Assembly: GCF_019266065.1 (NCBI RefSeq)
Contig: NZ_LPNR01000117.1
Coordinates: 3,268 to 67,267 of the forward strand
Direction of reading: 5' to 3'
DNA length: 64,000 bases
Origin: Nocardia sp. MH4
Lineage (GTDB): Bacteria > Actinomycetota > Actinomycetes > Mycobacteriales > Mycobacteriaceae
Below are positions 31,471 to 40,283 of the stretch, piece by piece. The position numbers and the translations under genes were made by a program. How positions within the stretch are numbered: the first letter of the stretch is position 1; the number at the start of each line of letters is the position of its first letter. Below the pieces are notes generated by a model. The model was given only the letters and a program-made list of their open reading frames with translations. It made no database searches and was not told the DNA's origin.

Positions 31471-33431
31471 GAGGTCGCTCCTGCCAGCGCGGGGGTGGGC
31501 TTGACTGCCGAACCGGGCACCACTGCAAAGGGTTTGGCGCGTCCGGCTCGGACCCCGTTGGCGATGACAACGATCTCGGCGAGTTCGTGCACCAGCACCA
31601 CCGCTGCCAATCCGAGCACCCCGAACAGTGCCAGCGGGATCAGAATCGTGATCAGTCCCAGCGACAAACCGACGTTCTGCAGCATGATTCCGCGGGCGCG
31701 GCGTGCATGCTCGAGTGCGCGGGGCAGGTGCCGCAGGTCCTCGCCCATCAACGCCACGTCGGCGGTTTCGATAGCGACGTCGGTGCCCATCGCGCCCATC
31801 GCCACGCCCAGATCCGCGGTGGCCAGGGCGGGGGCGTCGTTGACGCCGTCGCCGACCATCGCGGTGAACCGATCCTTGCGCAGCTCGGCGACGATTCGGG
31901 CTTTGTCCTCCGGGCGTAGATCCGCGTGCACGTCCTCGATCCCGGCCTCGGCGGCCAGAGCGGCGGCGGTACGGGCGTTGTCACCGGTGAGCATCGATAC
32001 TCGGATGCCCAACGCGTGCAAGCGGTCGATGACCTCGTTCGCCTCGGGTCGTAGTTCATCTCGGACGGCGATCGCGCCGATCACCTGGCCGTCGAGTTCG
32101 ATCAGTACCGCGGTAGCTCCGTCTTGCTGCATCCGCTCCACGTCCGCGGCCAGAGCACCCGCCTCGATCCAACCCGGTCGGCCCAGCCGTGCCAGCCGAC
32201 CATCGACCGAACCGGTCAGCCCGGCACTGGTCACAGCCTCGACGCCGGAGGCAGGGACGACGGTGTCGACAGCGGCGAGAATCGCTCGGGCGAGGGGATG
32301 TTCACTGCGTGATTCCAGCGCCGCTGCCACCGCGAGCACCTCGGCTTGCTCGACGCCGACGGCGGTCGAGATCTCCACCACGGCAGGCTTGTTCGCGGTC
32401 AGTGTGCCGGTCTTGTCGAGGGCGACCTCGCGAACCCGACCCATTGCCTCTAGCGCGGCACCACCCTTGACCAGTACACCCAACTTGCTCGCCGCACCGA
32501 TCGCGGCGACCACGGTGACAGGCACCGCAATCGCCAGCGCACACGGCGACGCCGCGACGAGCACCACGAGGGCGCGTTCGATCCAGGTCACCGGATCCCC
32601 GAAGATCGCGCCGATTATCGCGATCGCCGTGGCGGCGATCATGATCCCCGGCACCAAGGGTTTGGCGATCTTGTCGGCCAGGCGCTGCGCGTCACCCTTG
32701 CGTGCCTGCTCGGCCTCCACGATCCGCACGATCCGCGCCAAGGAGTTGTCCTCGGCGGTCGTAGTGACCTCGACGGTCAGGGCTCCATTGCCGTTGATCG
32801 ACCCGGCGAACACCTCCGTACCCGGCCCGGCTTCCATCGGCACCGATTCGCCGGTGATCGCCGAAACATCCACGGAACTGCGACCTTCGGCGATCACACC
32901 GTCGGTGGCGACCCGCTCACCGGGGCGCACCAGCATCCGATCCCCGACTCGCAACTCCGCCGGGCTGACTACAGTTTCAGCACCGTCGCGCAGCACAGTG
33001 GCCTGCTCGGGCACCAGCTTCAACAGCGCCCGCAGACCGCGGCGGGTCCGTGCGACCGCGTACTCCTCGAGCCCTTCGCTGATGGAGAACAGGAACGCCA
33101 GCATCGCAGCTTCGCCGATCTCGCCGAGGGTCACCGCACCGACCGCAGCGATCGTCATCAGCGTCCCGACCCCGATCTTGCCCCTGGCCAAGCGCCGGAG
33201 CGTCGACGGGACGAAGGTGTAGGCACCGGCGAGCAGAGCGGCGATCTGCAGGCCCAACTCGATCGGGCGTGGGCCGCCGGTCCAGCCGACGATCAGCGCC
33301 GCGACCAGCAGCACGCCGGCCACTGCGGCGGCACGCAGCTCGCTGACTTCCCACAGCTTTTCAGGTTCGCGCTCATCGGCCTCACCGTCGCCGACGGGTT
33401 CGTCGTGGCCGCAGCCGCACGCGTCGCTCAT
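31467..33431 (-). CDS. P1B-type heavy-metal P-type ATPase (CtpG/CadA-like)
   Basis: A 654-residue pump. The short N-terminus has CGCGHDE but no HMA domain. Motifs are TGES (193-196), transmembrane SPC (295-297), DKTGT phosphorylation loop (Asp339), GDGVNDAPAL and a last-helix HELAE (615-619). Its CmtR-like neighbour points to Cd(II)/Pb(II), but SPC in place of CPC departs from classical CadA and resembles CtpG-like or Co/Ni pumps. The ATG at 33431 overlaps the regulator stop; lspA follows by GTGA overlap, making a three-gene operon. Confidence 0.9.
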   Translation of the reverse strand: MSDACGCGHDEPVGDGEADEREPEKLWEVSELRAAAVAGVLLVAALIVGWTGGPRPIELGLQIAALLAGAYTFVPSTLRRLARGKIGVGTLMTIAAVGAVTLGEIGEAAMLAFLFSISEGLEEYAVARTRRGLRALLKLVPEQATVLRDGAETVVSPAELRVGDRMLVRPGERVATDGVIAEGRSSVDVSAITGESVPMEAGPGTEVFAGSINGNGALTVEVTTTAEDNSLARIVRIVEAEQARKGDAQRLADKIAKPLVPGIMIAATAIAIIGAIFGDPVTWIERALVVLVAASPCALAIAVPVTVVAAIGAASKLGVLVKGGAALEAMGRVREVALDKTGTLTANKPAVVEISTAVGVEQAEVLAVAAALESRSEHPLARAILAAVDTVVPASGVEAVTSAGLTGSVDGRLARLGRPGWIEAGALAADVERMQQDGATAVLIELDGQVIGAIAVRDELRPEANEVIDRLHALGIRVSMLTGDNARTAAALAAEAGIEDVHADLRPEDKARIVAELRKDRFTAMVGDGVNDAPALATADLGVAMGAMGTDVAIETADVALMGEDLRHLPRALEHARRARGIMLQNVGLSLGLITILIPLALFGVLGLAAVVLVHELAEIVVIANGVRAGRAKPFAVVPGSAVKPTPALAGATS

Positions 33432-33814
33432 GCCTGCACCTGCGCATCGGGGACTGTCGCGGCGTCGGTGCCGTAGTTGGGGCACAACGCCACCGCATTG
33501 CCGGTCGCGGCCAACAGCGTCTCCGCTGAAGCGAGCAGGTCCATCAACTCCGGACGGGCCAAGCTGTAGAAGACCTGCCGCCCCTGCGGACGACCGGCGA
33601 CCAGCCCACACTCACGCAGGCACGCTACGTGTGCCGACACCGTCGACTGCGCCAGTCCTAGTCCTGCCATCAGGTCCGATACCCGCGACTCACCACCTGC
33701 CAGCCGGTGCACAATCGCCAACCGTGTCGCGTCCGAGAGGCTGTGGAACAACGCCACCGCCGGATCCAACCCCGCTGTCCCGACGAGGCAGCCCTCACCA
33801 TGATCAATCGCCAT
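33428..33814 (-). CDS. ArsR/SmtB-family repressor, CmtR-like
   Basis: A 128-residue winged-helix repressor (LAQSTVSAHVACLRECGLV). Cys65 and Cys69 in the recognition helix and Cys111 near the C-terminus (ALCPNYG) match in spacing Cys57, Cys61 and Cys102 of M. tuberculosis CmtR, which bind Cd(II)/Pb(II). Cadmium/lead sensing is therefore likely. The ATG at 33814 gives a family-sized protein. It controls the ATPase-lspA operon and perhaps the divergent MMPL gene; the gap (33815-33929) should hold the operator. Confidence 0.88.
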   Translation of the reverse strand: MAIDHGEGCLVGTAGLDPAVALFHSLSDATRLAIVHRLAGGESRVSDLMAGLGLAQSTVSAHVACLRECGLVAGRPQGRQVFYSLARPELMDLLASAETLLAATGNAVALCPNYGTDAATVPDAQVQA

Positions 33815-33929
33815 AAAGCGATGATAGCGCCTTTGGGTATTGATATCGCCGAACTCAGTGATTAATCTCATTTCACCGATCTCATCGCTTTTCGGCGATC
33901 AATCCCGGTCGGTAACACAGGGAGATCAC

Positions 33930-36191
33930 GTGAACCAGCCGCAGGCTGTCGCAGAGGCAGCGTCGAACCAGCAAGCGAAAGCGGCCCGCACCTCGGGTTT
34001 GCTGTATCGGTGGGGTGTGCTCATGGCACGGCGCAGACGCGCAGTCCTGGTGATGTGGGGGCTGTTGCTGGTCGTGTGCGCGGTGGCCTATCCGCTGCTC
34101 GAGGATCGACTCGGCGCCATGGACTTCGGCGTCGAAGGATCCCAGTCCGCCGAGGTCGACAGCCTTGTCGCCCAGCACTTCCCGCAGTTCGGCGCCGAGC
34201 AGGCAGTCATCGTGCTGCAATCACCTGCCCTCACTGTTGACGACACCGAGTTCCGAGCGGCGCTCACGCGCACGGTCGCCGCCGCCAAAGAGGTGGCGGG
34301 CGTGGTGGATGTCGTCGGCCCTGATGACGGGCTGCCCACCGCTCAGATCTCGGCGGACCGTCACGTCGCGATCGCCCTGGTCGGCATGAACGGCGACATG
34401 GCCGAACGCGCGGGAGTCGCCCGCGACCTGCAAGAGGCCATCCGCGCCACCGGCGACGACTCCGTAGAAGTGGGATTGACCGGATACTCAGCAGTCCAGA
34501 ACGCGGCTACCGAACTGCAGAACGCCGATCTTGCCCGAGCCGAGGCGATCGGTATCCCTGTCGCCTTGCTCCTGCTCGTCCTCGCACTCGGCGCCCTGGC
34601 CGCGGCGGCGATCCCGATCGGAGTCGCCATCGCGGGGCTGCTGACCGCAGTCGGGGTGTTGTTCACCCTCACCACGGTCACCGCGTTCGATTCGCTGACC
34701 GTGGCCATGGCCACCATGGTCGGCCTCGGCGTCGGCATCGATTACGCGATGTTCATCGTCAGCCGGTTCCGCGAAGAACTCGCCAACCACAATGTCGCCC
34801 ACCGCACCGACCACACCGCCATCGCCGCCGCCGTCGGCCGCTCACTGGCCACGGCGGGCAAGACGATTCTGGTCTCGGGGCTGGTGGTGATGATCTCACT
34901 GTGCGCGTTGATCATCATCCAGGCACCGATCTTCCGCAGCATCGCCATCGGCGTTGCCACCGCTGTGACCAGCATGCTCATTGTCGCCATCACTCTGCTG
35001 CCCGGCCTACTCGCAGCCCTTGGTCCTGCCGTCAACCGCGGTGCGCTCCCGGCGCGCTGGCGCCCCGCCGACACCGCCACTGCCGCTCACGGTGCTCGAC
35101 CCGGCCGGTGGGCGCGCTGGGCATATCTCGTCATGCGCAAGCCTGCGCTGTTCGGCACGGCCGCGATCGCGGTACTGGTCCTGGCCGCCCTGCCGGTCTT
35201 CGGAATCCGCTACGGCCTCGATATGGGCACCACAGCCCTCGACGACACCCCCACCGGAAACGCAACCACCGCCCTGACCACCAACTTCCCCGCGGGGGCG
35301 CTCTCACCGGTCGAAATCGTGGCCACCGGCACCGACAACACCCCACTCACCACCGCCGCCGCCGCACAAGTCAACCTGTTCCTCACCGATATCGACAGCG
35401 ACGACCGCATCGCCACTGTGCTCCCCGCACAGCTCAGCGACGGACGAGTACTCGCGATGGCGATCCCATCGGTGGCATTCGACTCGATGGACGCCACCGA
35501 CCTCATCCGCGATCTCCGCACCAGTGCCGCCGCCACCGCGCCCGGAACTGATATCCGCATCGGCGGCAGCACCGCCGAATTCGTCGACCTCTCCGACGAA
35601 ATGACCTCCAAACTCCCGCTCGTCGTGGCCCTGGTGCTGACCGCCTCGCTGATCTTCCTCATCGCCGCGTTCCGCAGCATCGCCCTGCCGGTCAAGGCCA
35701 TCGCGATGAACCTGCTCGCCACCGGCGCCGCACTCGGCATCACCGTCGCGGTATTCCAATGGGGCCTCGGCGAAAATCTCCTCGACTTCACCAGTCCCGG
35801 CTTCGTGCAGGTCTACCTGCCCACCGTCGTGTTCGCGCTGCTGTTCGGGCTCTCGATGGACTACGAGGTCTTCCTCATCCGCCGCATGCGCGAATACTGG
35901 GACGCCACCGGCGACAACCAGCACGCCGTCGCGGCCGGACTCACCCACACCGCCCGCCCGATCACCGCGGCCGCCGCGATCATGATCGCCATCTTCGCCA
36001 GCTTCCTCACCGCAGACATCCTGGAGCTCAAACAACTCGGACTCGCCCTCGCGGTCGCGGTCGCCATCGACGCCGCCCTGATCCGCCTCATCCTCGTCCC
36101 AGCCCTCATGCGACTGCTCGGCGGCTGGAACTGGTGGCTACCGACCCTCCCCAGCATCCGCCTGCCAAAAAGGCGAACCGCCGATGAATAG
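33930..36191 (+). CDS. MMPL-family RND transporter
   Basis: A 753-residue protein with about 12 helices, two large extracytoplasmic loops and duplicated halves. Typical motifs are VGLGVGIDYAMFIVSRFREE in the first half and LSMDYEVFLIRRMREYW in the second. MMPL proteins move lipids, siderophores or drugs. GTG at 33930 has GGGAGA five bases upstream. It is divergent from the CmtR-like gene; at under 1000 residues it resembles the short YdfJ-type members. Confidence 0.9.
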   Translation: MNQPQAVAEAASNQQAKAARTSGLLYRWGVLMARRRRAVLVMWGLLLVVCAVAYPLLEDRLGAMDFGVEGSQSAEVDSLVAQHFPQFGAEQAVIVLQSPALTVDDTEFRAALTRTVAAAKEVAGVVDVVGPDDGLPTAQISADRHVAIALVGMNGDMAERAGVARDLQEAIRATGDDSVEVGLTGYSAVQNAATELQNADLARAEAIGIPVALLLLVLALGALAAAAIPIGVAIAGLLTAVGVLFTLTTVTAFDSLTVAMATMVGLGVGIDYAMFIVSRFREELANHNVAHRTDHTAIAAAVGRSLATAGKTILVSGLVVMISLCALIIIQAPIFRSIAIGVATAVTSMLIVAITLLPGLLAALGPAVNRGALPARWRPADTATAAHGARPGRWARWAYLVMRKPALFGTAAIAVLVLAALPVFGIRYGLDMGTTALDDTPTGNATTALTTNFPAGALSPVEIVATGTDNTPLTTAAAAQVNLFLTDIDSDDRIATVLPAQLSDGRVLAMAIPSVAFDSMDATDLIRDLRTSAAATAPGTDIRIGGSTAEFVDLSDEMTSKLPLVVALVLTASLIFLIAAFRSIALPVKAIAMNLLATGAALGITVAVFQWGLGENLLDFTSPGFVQVYLPTVVFALLFGLSMDYEVFLIRRMREYWDATGDNQHAVAAGLTHTARPITAAAAIMIAIFASFLTADILELKQLGLALAVAVAIDAALIRLILVPALMRLLGGWNWWLPTLPSIRLPKRRTADE

Positions 36192-36199
36192 CACCGCGA

Positions 36200-36262
36200 T
36201 CACGACGAGTCGCATGCCAGCCCTGAAGCAGCAGCCACCTCGCCAGTGCGTAGCACAGTCAC
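36200..36262 (-). pseudogene. N-terminal scrap of a second merR gene
   Basis: From a GTG at 36262 the frame gives VTVLRTGEVAAASGLA and then a stop at 36200-36202. This matches the start of the intact MerR at 29779 (RLRTSELAAAAGVN). Nothing of the remaining gene survives; the MMPL gene ends nine bases further on. Confidence 0.55.
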
Positions 36263-36615
36263 GGGGTCTGCCGAGTAGTCGCGAGATCCCCTCTGACTGC
36301 GAGTGCGTCCAATACCGCGACCTGGGACGTGGACACGTCGATGCGCATTGTCGATCACGACCCGATGGCATCGAACGTGAAGGTGAACAACGAGCAACAG
36401 CCCGACTCGGCCGCCGCGAGTTCACGCCCAGCAGTCTGCTCGGCGTCATCGACGAGGTTCAGATCGAACCGGGTCGAAGTCGGCGTGGCAGCCCGCAAGG
36501 GTCGGCGACGAACGGTTACTAGCCCTCGCCGTCCCATGGAGAGCCCCTCGTGCTCCATGGTGGCCGCCCGGTGGAGTCGTTGTCGAGGGGTGGCAGAACT
36601 CAGGGGCACAACCGA
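36257..36615 (-). pseudogene. Decayed copy of the CC-motif protein gene
   Basis: The frame TRFDLNLVDDAEQTAGREL continues with AAAESGCCSLFTFTF, then meets a TGA and resumes as MRIDVSTSQVAVLDALAVRG. These match the intact protein at 29435 (RLDLHL, ESSCCSFFTFGF, VAVLDAFAARV) in order. At the front, PEFCHPST in another frame matches PDACTLPT, so a frameshift is present too. It is followed by the merR scrap, giving the same gene order as the intact cassette. The gap from the MMPL stop to 36620 holds only these remnants. Confidence 0.65.
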
Positions 36616-36620
36616 CGCCG

Positions 36621-37313
36621 TTACAGTTTGACGGCCATATCCAAACCGCCCTCGAATGGCAGCGTTTGGGTTGTGAACCCATTGACGGGGTCATCGATGA
36701 AGTCGAACAGGTCGCGGTAGCTCGGTGGCCGGTTCTCGGTGTTGTCGACGATGACGATGGCGCCGCGGCGAAGGTGGGGTGCGATCAATTCGATTGCGGG
36801 GCGGGCCATGACCGGCCAGATATCGATCAGGGCGAAATCGATGGGTTGATCGATGTGCAGGAGGGTTTCGCGGAGATCGCCCTCGCGGAGATCGACGTAT
36901 CCGTCGAGGCCGGCGGCGGCGAGGTGTTTGCGCGCCGTGGCGGCCTTGGCGGGTTCGTGTTCGGTGCCGATGACCACACCGGGTTCTCCGTCTTCGGTGG
37001 CGACCAGGTGGATCGCCTGGGCGAGATAGAGAGTAGAGACGCCGTACGAAGAGCCCACTTCTACAGCACATTTCGCGCGGAGTGCGAGGCAGAGACGGTG
37101 GCAGAACAGTGCCTTGTCATGGTCGAGAGCGACGAATTTGTCGGCGAGGAACCGAGTGGCGTCGTCGTCGATCGTGCCTGGATCGAGCGCTTCGCCGCGT
37201 TCGGCGCGTGCGGTGAAATGGTCACGGATATCGACGATCTGGTCGGTGCTTCGCCGCTGCAGCTCGGCGATCAGCTGATCGAGGTGCGGGTTTCGCAGTT
37301 CGCTTTGCGTCAC
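36621..37313 (-). CDS. Class I SAM-dependent methyltransferase (Methyltransf_24/CmcI-like)
   Basis: A 230-residue protein with CAVEVGSSYGVSTLYLAQA as motif I, VIGTEHEP as the acidic loop, and DFALIDIWP and AIVIVDNTE later. The layout resembles small-molecule O-methyltransferases. GTG at 37313 has AAAGG eight bases upstream and is chosen over upstream in-frame codons. It is divergent from a TetR gene (gap 165 bp) that probably controls it. The substrate is unknown. Confidence 0.85.
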   Translation of the reverse strand: MTQSELRNPHLDQLIAELQRRSTDQIVDIRDHFTARAERGEALDPGTIDDDATRFLADKFVALDHDKALFCHRLCLALRAKCAVEVGSSYGVSTLYLAQAIHLVATEDGEPGVVIGTEHEPAKAATARKHLAAAGLDGYVDLREGDLRETLLHIDQPIDFALIDIWPVMARPAIELIAPHLRRGAIVIVDNTENRPPSYRDLFDFIDDPVNGFTTQTLPFEGGLDMAVKL

Positions 37314-37478
37314 GGTGACAACCTTTCTTGCTGGAATTCGTTGTGCGGCATGGCAGCCGGATGCGTTTCGGCGCGTGGCAATTCCGCTGTCCCTGGAGGC
37401 GGCCGTCACCAGTCTGCGACCGCCCCGCATTAATGTCAATGCTATGCGAACGTCAAGCGGCTGGGTTATCGTGCAGGA

Positions 37479-38183
37479 ATGCCGGACCAGCTTTCACCAG
37501 GGCGTCAGCGCCGAAGTCCGGTCACCCGAAGCGGGCGGCCGACGCTCAACGCCGACCTGATCGCCGCGGCCATGCTCGAGCTGGCCGGGCGCAACGGGTT
37601 CCGCGCGGTGACGATGCAAGTCCTCGCCGAACATCTCGAGGTGACCGTGCGTGCGCTATATCGCCATGTCCGCGATCGGCAGGATGTCGTCGACCGGGCG
37701 GTCGAGCTCTGGATGGCGAAATGGCCTGAACCCGATCTCGATCCGAACGATTGGCGTGCAAGCTTTGCCGAGTACTGCCGCCTGCGACGCGAAACGAACC
37801 GTGCGCACCCGCGTGCGCTGCTGTTCTCTCTCGACGAGCAAGTCGGCGACGTGCGCCCGCATCCGAGGCGCCTCACCGCGCCCGACGCCTTCCTCGGGTT
37901 CCTGACCGACCTCGGCCTGAACATGCCCGACGCGCTGTTCGTGCACCGCGACCTGACCTTGCGGCTGTACGCCTTCGCCCTACTCATCGATTACCGCCAT
38001 GACATCGGCCAGAATGTTGTCGACGACTCTCCGATACCGCGGTCCTGGCTCGATCAGTTCCCCGACCTCGACGTGCCGCATCTGCGCGAAGCCATGGACG
38101 TTTCACGCACCGGCCCCGATGAAATGTTCGACCGCATGGTGGACGACATTGCCCACACCATCATCCGGCTACGCGAGCGCTAG
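37479..38183 (+). CDS. TetR-family transcriptional regulator (TetR_C type)
   Basis: A 234-residue regulator. The DNA-binding part is FRAVTMQVLAEHLEVTVRAL with YRHVRDRQ, and the C-terminal domain of about 140 residues resembles the tetracycline-repressor-like C-terminal family. It is divergent from the methyltransferase gene; the gap contains two TTGAC boxes around 37436-37461 that may be promoter elements. The inducer is unknown. Confidence 0.87.
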   Translation: MPDQLSPGRQRRSPVTRSGRPTLNADLIAAAMLELAGRNGFRAVTMQVLAEHLEVTVRALYRHVRDRQDVVDRAVELWMAKWPEPDLDPNDWRASFAEYCRLRRETNRAHPRALLFSLDEQVGDVRPHPRRLTAPDAFLGFLTDLGLNMPDALFVHRDLTLRLYAFALLIDYRHDIGQNVVDDSPIPRSWLDQFPDLDVPHLREAMDVSRTGPDEMFDRMVDDIAHTIIRLRER

Positions 38184-38493
38184 TGTTCCGCGTCTGAAAT
38201 CCGTTGCAGATATCTTGTGAGGAGTCGAGGATCTCGTCGGCAGTCTTACGCCAGACGAACGGGCGGGGGTTTGATGTCCCATTAGTCCACCCAGCGGACG
38301 TCTTTCTTCTGCCGCAACGCTTTTGTGGACGCTGCGGTGCAACAGTTGCTGGGCCAGGAGGCCGAACCAACGCTCGACCTGGTTGAGCCACGACGACCAG
38401 GTCGGGGTGAAGTGCACGGTTGAAAACGGGGATGCCCGGCGAGCGATTGCCGGACCACTGGTGTCTTGGGGGCATAGTTGTCGCACACCATTT
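38184..38493 (-). pseudogene. IS630-family transposase remnant (C-terminal part)
   Basis: Three frames together give VCDNYAPKTPVVRQSLAGHP, then HFTPTWSSWLNQVERWFGLL with AQQLLHRSVHKSV, then RPFVWRKTADEIL. These are the consecutive C-terminal motifs of IS630-type DDE transposases, including the last part of the catalytic region (DNY). At least two frameshifts separate them and the N-terminal two-thirds is missing, so the element is dead. No terminal inverted repeats were found. Confidence 0.75.
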
Positions 38494-38529
38494 GAAAGCG
38501 CCCCGGCCTCTTCGGGCCGGGGTGCTTTC
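38494..38529. terminator. 15-bp hairpin next to the IS630 remnant
   Basis: GAAAGCGCCCCGGCC (38494-38508) pairs with GGCCGGGGTGCTTTC (38515-38529) with one G-T type mismatch and loop TCTTCG. The shape is that of a strong bidirectional terminator, but no intact gene ends at it; it may belong to a lost gene or mobile element. Confidence 0.55.
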
Positions 38530-38899
38530 ACAGCCGCTGTCGGTGCCCGGCGTGGGCTCCTGCTTGGACTGGCCTTCAGGCCAACATCACCCACAGGAGA
38601 TCCGGTGTCGCAGCCGCGTATGAAACAACACTCGTGCAAGCTCGAACTGCCTTCCTCGACCATTTTTGGTCAGGCCGAAAGGATCGCGCTCGACCAAGTC
38701 GTCATTCCCCCGAGTTTGCCGATTCTGCGCGGCTGCAAGACCGCACAGGAGGTCCGGAAACGGACGCTGCTGCCGCCCGTCACGCGGTCACGAACGTCCG
38801 CCTCTGCCGAATACCGTGCAGTCTGCTGACGTAACCGTGTTCGGCGCACCCAGAGGGTAATGGGTTCGGCCCCACCCCGGAACTGGGATAGTTTCGTGG
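38530..38899. other. Gap with no recognised gene
   Basis: About 370 bp. Several overlapping short frames are open on both strands, but none has a ribosome site or a recognisable motif. The sequence is probably debris left between the IS630 remnant and the TauE/SafE gene, and it should hold the promoter of the latter. Confidence 0.4.
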
Positions 38900-39673
38900 G
38901 TGAATGTGCTGGTGACGGGGTTCGTGGCAGGGCTGGTCGTCGCGATGCTGACCGCTCCGGTCGGGGTATCGGGCGCGGTGTTCCTGCTACCGGTACAGAT
39001 CAGCCTGCTGGGGGTGCCCAGCCCGGCGGTGACTCCGACCAACTTGCTGTTCAACGTGATCTCGATCCCGGGTGCGCTGTGGCGCTACAGCCGACGAGGT
39101 CCGCTACACAGCCCGCTGACTCGAATCCTGTTGGTAGGCACCCTGCCGGGTGTCGTCGTCGGTGCGCTCGTGCGTGTGTTCCTGGTTCCCAGTGCGGGGA
39201 TATTCAAGTTGATCGCGGCGGCACTGCTGTTGCCGCTCGGGGTGTGGTTGTGTCTGCGGACCGCCAACCGAACCGTGATCGGCAGGCCCCGGCCGTCAAA
39301 CCGATTCATCACCAAGGCCGCGCTGCTGGTCGGTGTCGTGGGCGGGATCTACGGCATCGGCGGCGGATCGTTGCTGAGTCCGATCCTGGCCGGTCGAGGT
39401 GTTCCACTGGCCGAAGTCGCCCCGGCCGCGTTGACCTCAACGCTGGTGACCTCGATCGTGGGTGCGGCAACCTACCTTGGTATCGCCATCGCGACCGGTG
39501 GTACCGATATCGCCCCGGCCTGGGCGATCGGACTGAGCTGCGGAGCCGGTGGGCTGGTCGGCGGATATCTCGGTGCGCACCTGCAACCACGGCTACCAGA
39601 ACGCGGACTGCGCTTCGCCTTGGGCGGGGTAGCCATAGCGACCTCGGGGATGTATGCCGTCCAAGCACTTTGA
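38900..39673 (+). CDS. TauE/SafE-family membrane exporter
   Basis: A 257-residue protein with about seven to eight helices and the family features AVTPTNLLFNV near the first repeat and GGIYGIGGGSLLSPIL in the second. TauE/SafE proteins are proposed to export sulfite or organosulfur anions. GTG at 38900 is the first start in frame. It is the last gene before the second copy of the 98-bp repeat. Confidence 0.87.
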   Translation: MNVLVTGFVAGLVVAMLTAPVGVSGAVFLLPVQISLLGVPSPAVTPTNLLFNVISIPGALWRYSRRGPLHSPLTRILLVGTLPGVVVGALVRVFLVPSAGIFKLIAAALLLPLGVWLCLRTANRTVIGRPRPSNRFITKAALLVGVVGGIYGIGGGSLLSPILAGRGVPLAEVAPAALTSTLVTSIVGAATYLGIAIATGGTDIAPAWAIGLSCGAGGLVGGYLGAHLQPRLPERGLRFALGGVAIATSGMYAVQAL

Positions 39674-39910
39674 GGCATTTCGCTGCACTTGGCAAGTAGC
39701 TCCACCGCATAGGCCGCCGGGCTCCGTACAGCGCCAGCTCGGGGACCATCAGGAAGGCACCGAGCGCCCCGACCTAGTCCGGGGTCCCACCACGCCCGAC
39801 CGGCGACAGTTCGAGCGTGCGCCGATATCCTGCGCCGCGTGGGCCGGTCAGTTCGTCGGCGGCCAGCGTTTGGACCACCAGTTGGCCCGAGCAGAACCCC
39901 GGGGCGCCCG
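39674..39910. other. Gap before repeat copy 2
   Basis: About 240 bp with no credible start. On the minus strand one frame stays open through LVVQTLAADELTGPRGAGYR and looks coding in composition, so an old gene fragment is possible, but it matches no family I know. Confidence 0.3.
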
Positions 39911-39961
39911 TGTTCCCATCTTCGCCGCGCTCGCTGTAAGCACGTCGAAGATAGGGCCACA
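39911..39961. repeat. Hairpin A2 left of repeat copy 2
   Basis: TGTTCCCATCTTCG (39911-39924) pairs with CGAAGATAGGGCCACA (39946-39961) in blocks TGT/ACA, CCC/GGG and ATCTTCG/CGAAGAT, with small bulges. It holds the same place as hairpin A1 but shares little sequence with it. Confidence 0.65.
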
Positions 39962-39962
39962 G

Positions 39963-40060
39963 ACCTATCCGCTCCGGCAGACCGCGATCGTCAGATCGAA
40001 TAGGAATCCATGATGACCAGGCGTTTTCCGGTTGCCCATGTTTTGTGTGTCCTGCCGGGG
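39963..40060 (+). repeat. 98-bp direct repeat, copy 2 (structured core)
   Basis: This matches 4992-5089 with 6 differences, in the same orientation and 34,971 bp away. All bases in the proposed pairings (CCGGCAG with CTGCCGG, CCTAT with ATAGG, CGATC with GATCG) are unchanged. It lies at the transition from accessory to chromosome-like DNA. See copy 1 for the possible roles. Confidence 0.8.
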
Positions 40061-40068
40061 GCGCAGAT

Positions 40069-40103
40069 CGGCCCTGACCTGCATGTATTCCAGGTCAGGG
40101 CCG
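40069..40103. repeat. Hairpin B2 right of repeat copy 2
   Basis: A perfect 13-bp stem: CGGCCCTGACCTG (40069-40081) and CAGGTCAGGGCCG (40091-40103) around CATGTATTC. It sits eight bases after the core, like hairpin B1, with unrelated sequence. It resembles a Rho-independent-type stem without a T-run. Confidence 0.8.
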
Positions 40104-40283
40104 CACATGGCCCAGGGCGCCATCCGCGCCGGGCAGGGATTCCCGCGTCCAGCGGATCACCATCCTTTCTTTCTTCCCCATTCCGGCTGTTCAGCCGATC
40201 CCCCACAACGTTCGTCGTGCCACCGCGCGCTCTTCACGACCGACGCGGATCCCGAATACCCACCCCGAAGGGAGCGAAATCTC

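Noticed and set aside
31495..33222. A 575-codon plus-strand frame opposite the P-type ATPase
   Set aside because: It is rich in Ser, Thr and Arg, as expected for the antisense of GC-rich code, and has no motif; the ATPase motifs lie on the minus strand.
38530..38663. Minus-strand frame reading DTGSPVGDVGLKASPS near the strong hairpin, considered as the end of a TnpB-type gene
   Set aside because: No RuvC or zinc-finger motifs are present and the resemblance is too vague to support a call.
4992..40060. The two 98-bp repeats as ends of a classical insertion sequence or integron attC sites
   Set aside because: They are direct, not inverted, no transposase or integrase lies between or beside them, and no attC-type R and L boxes are present.
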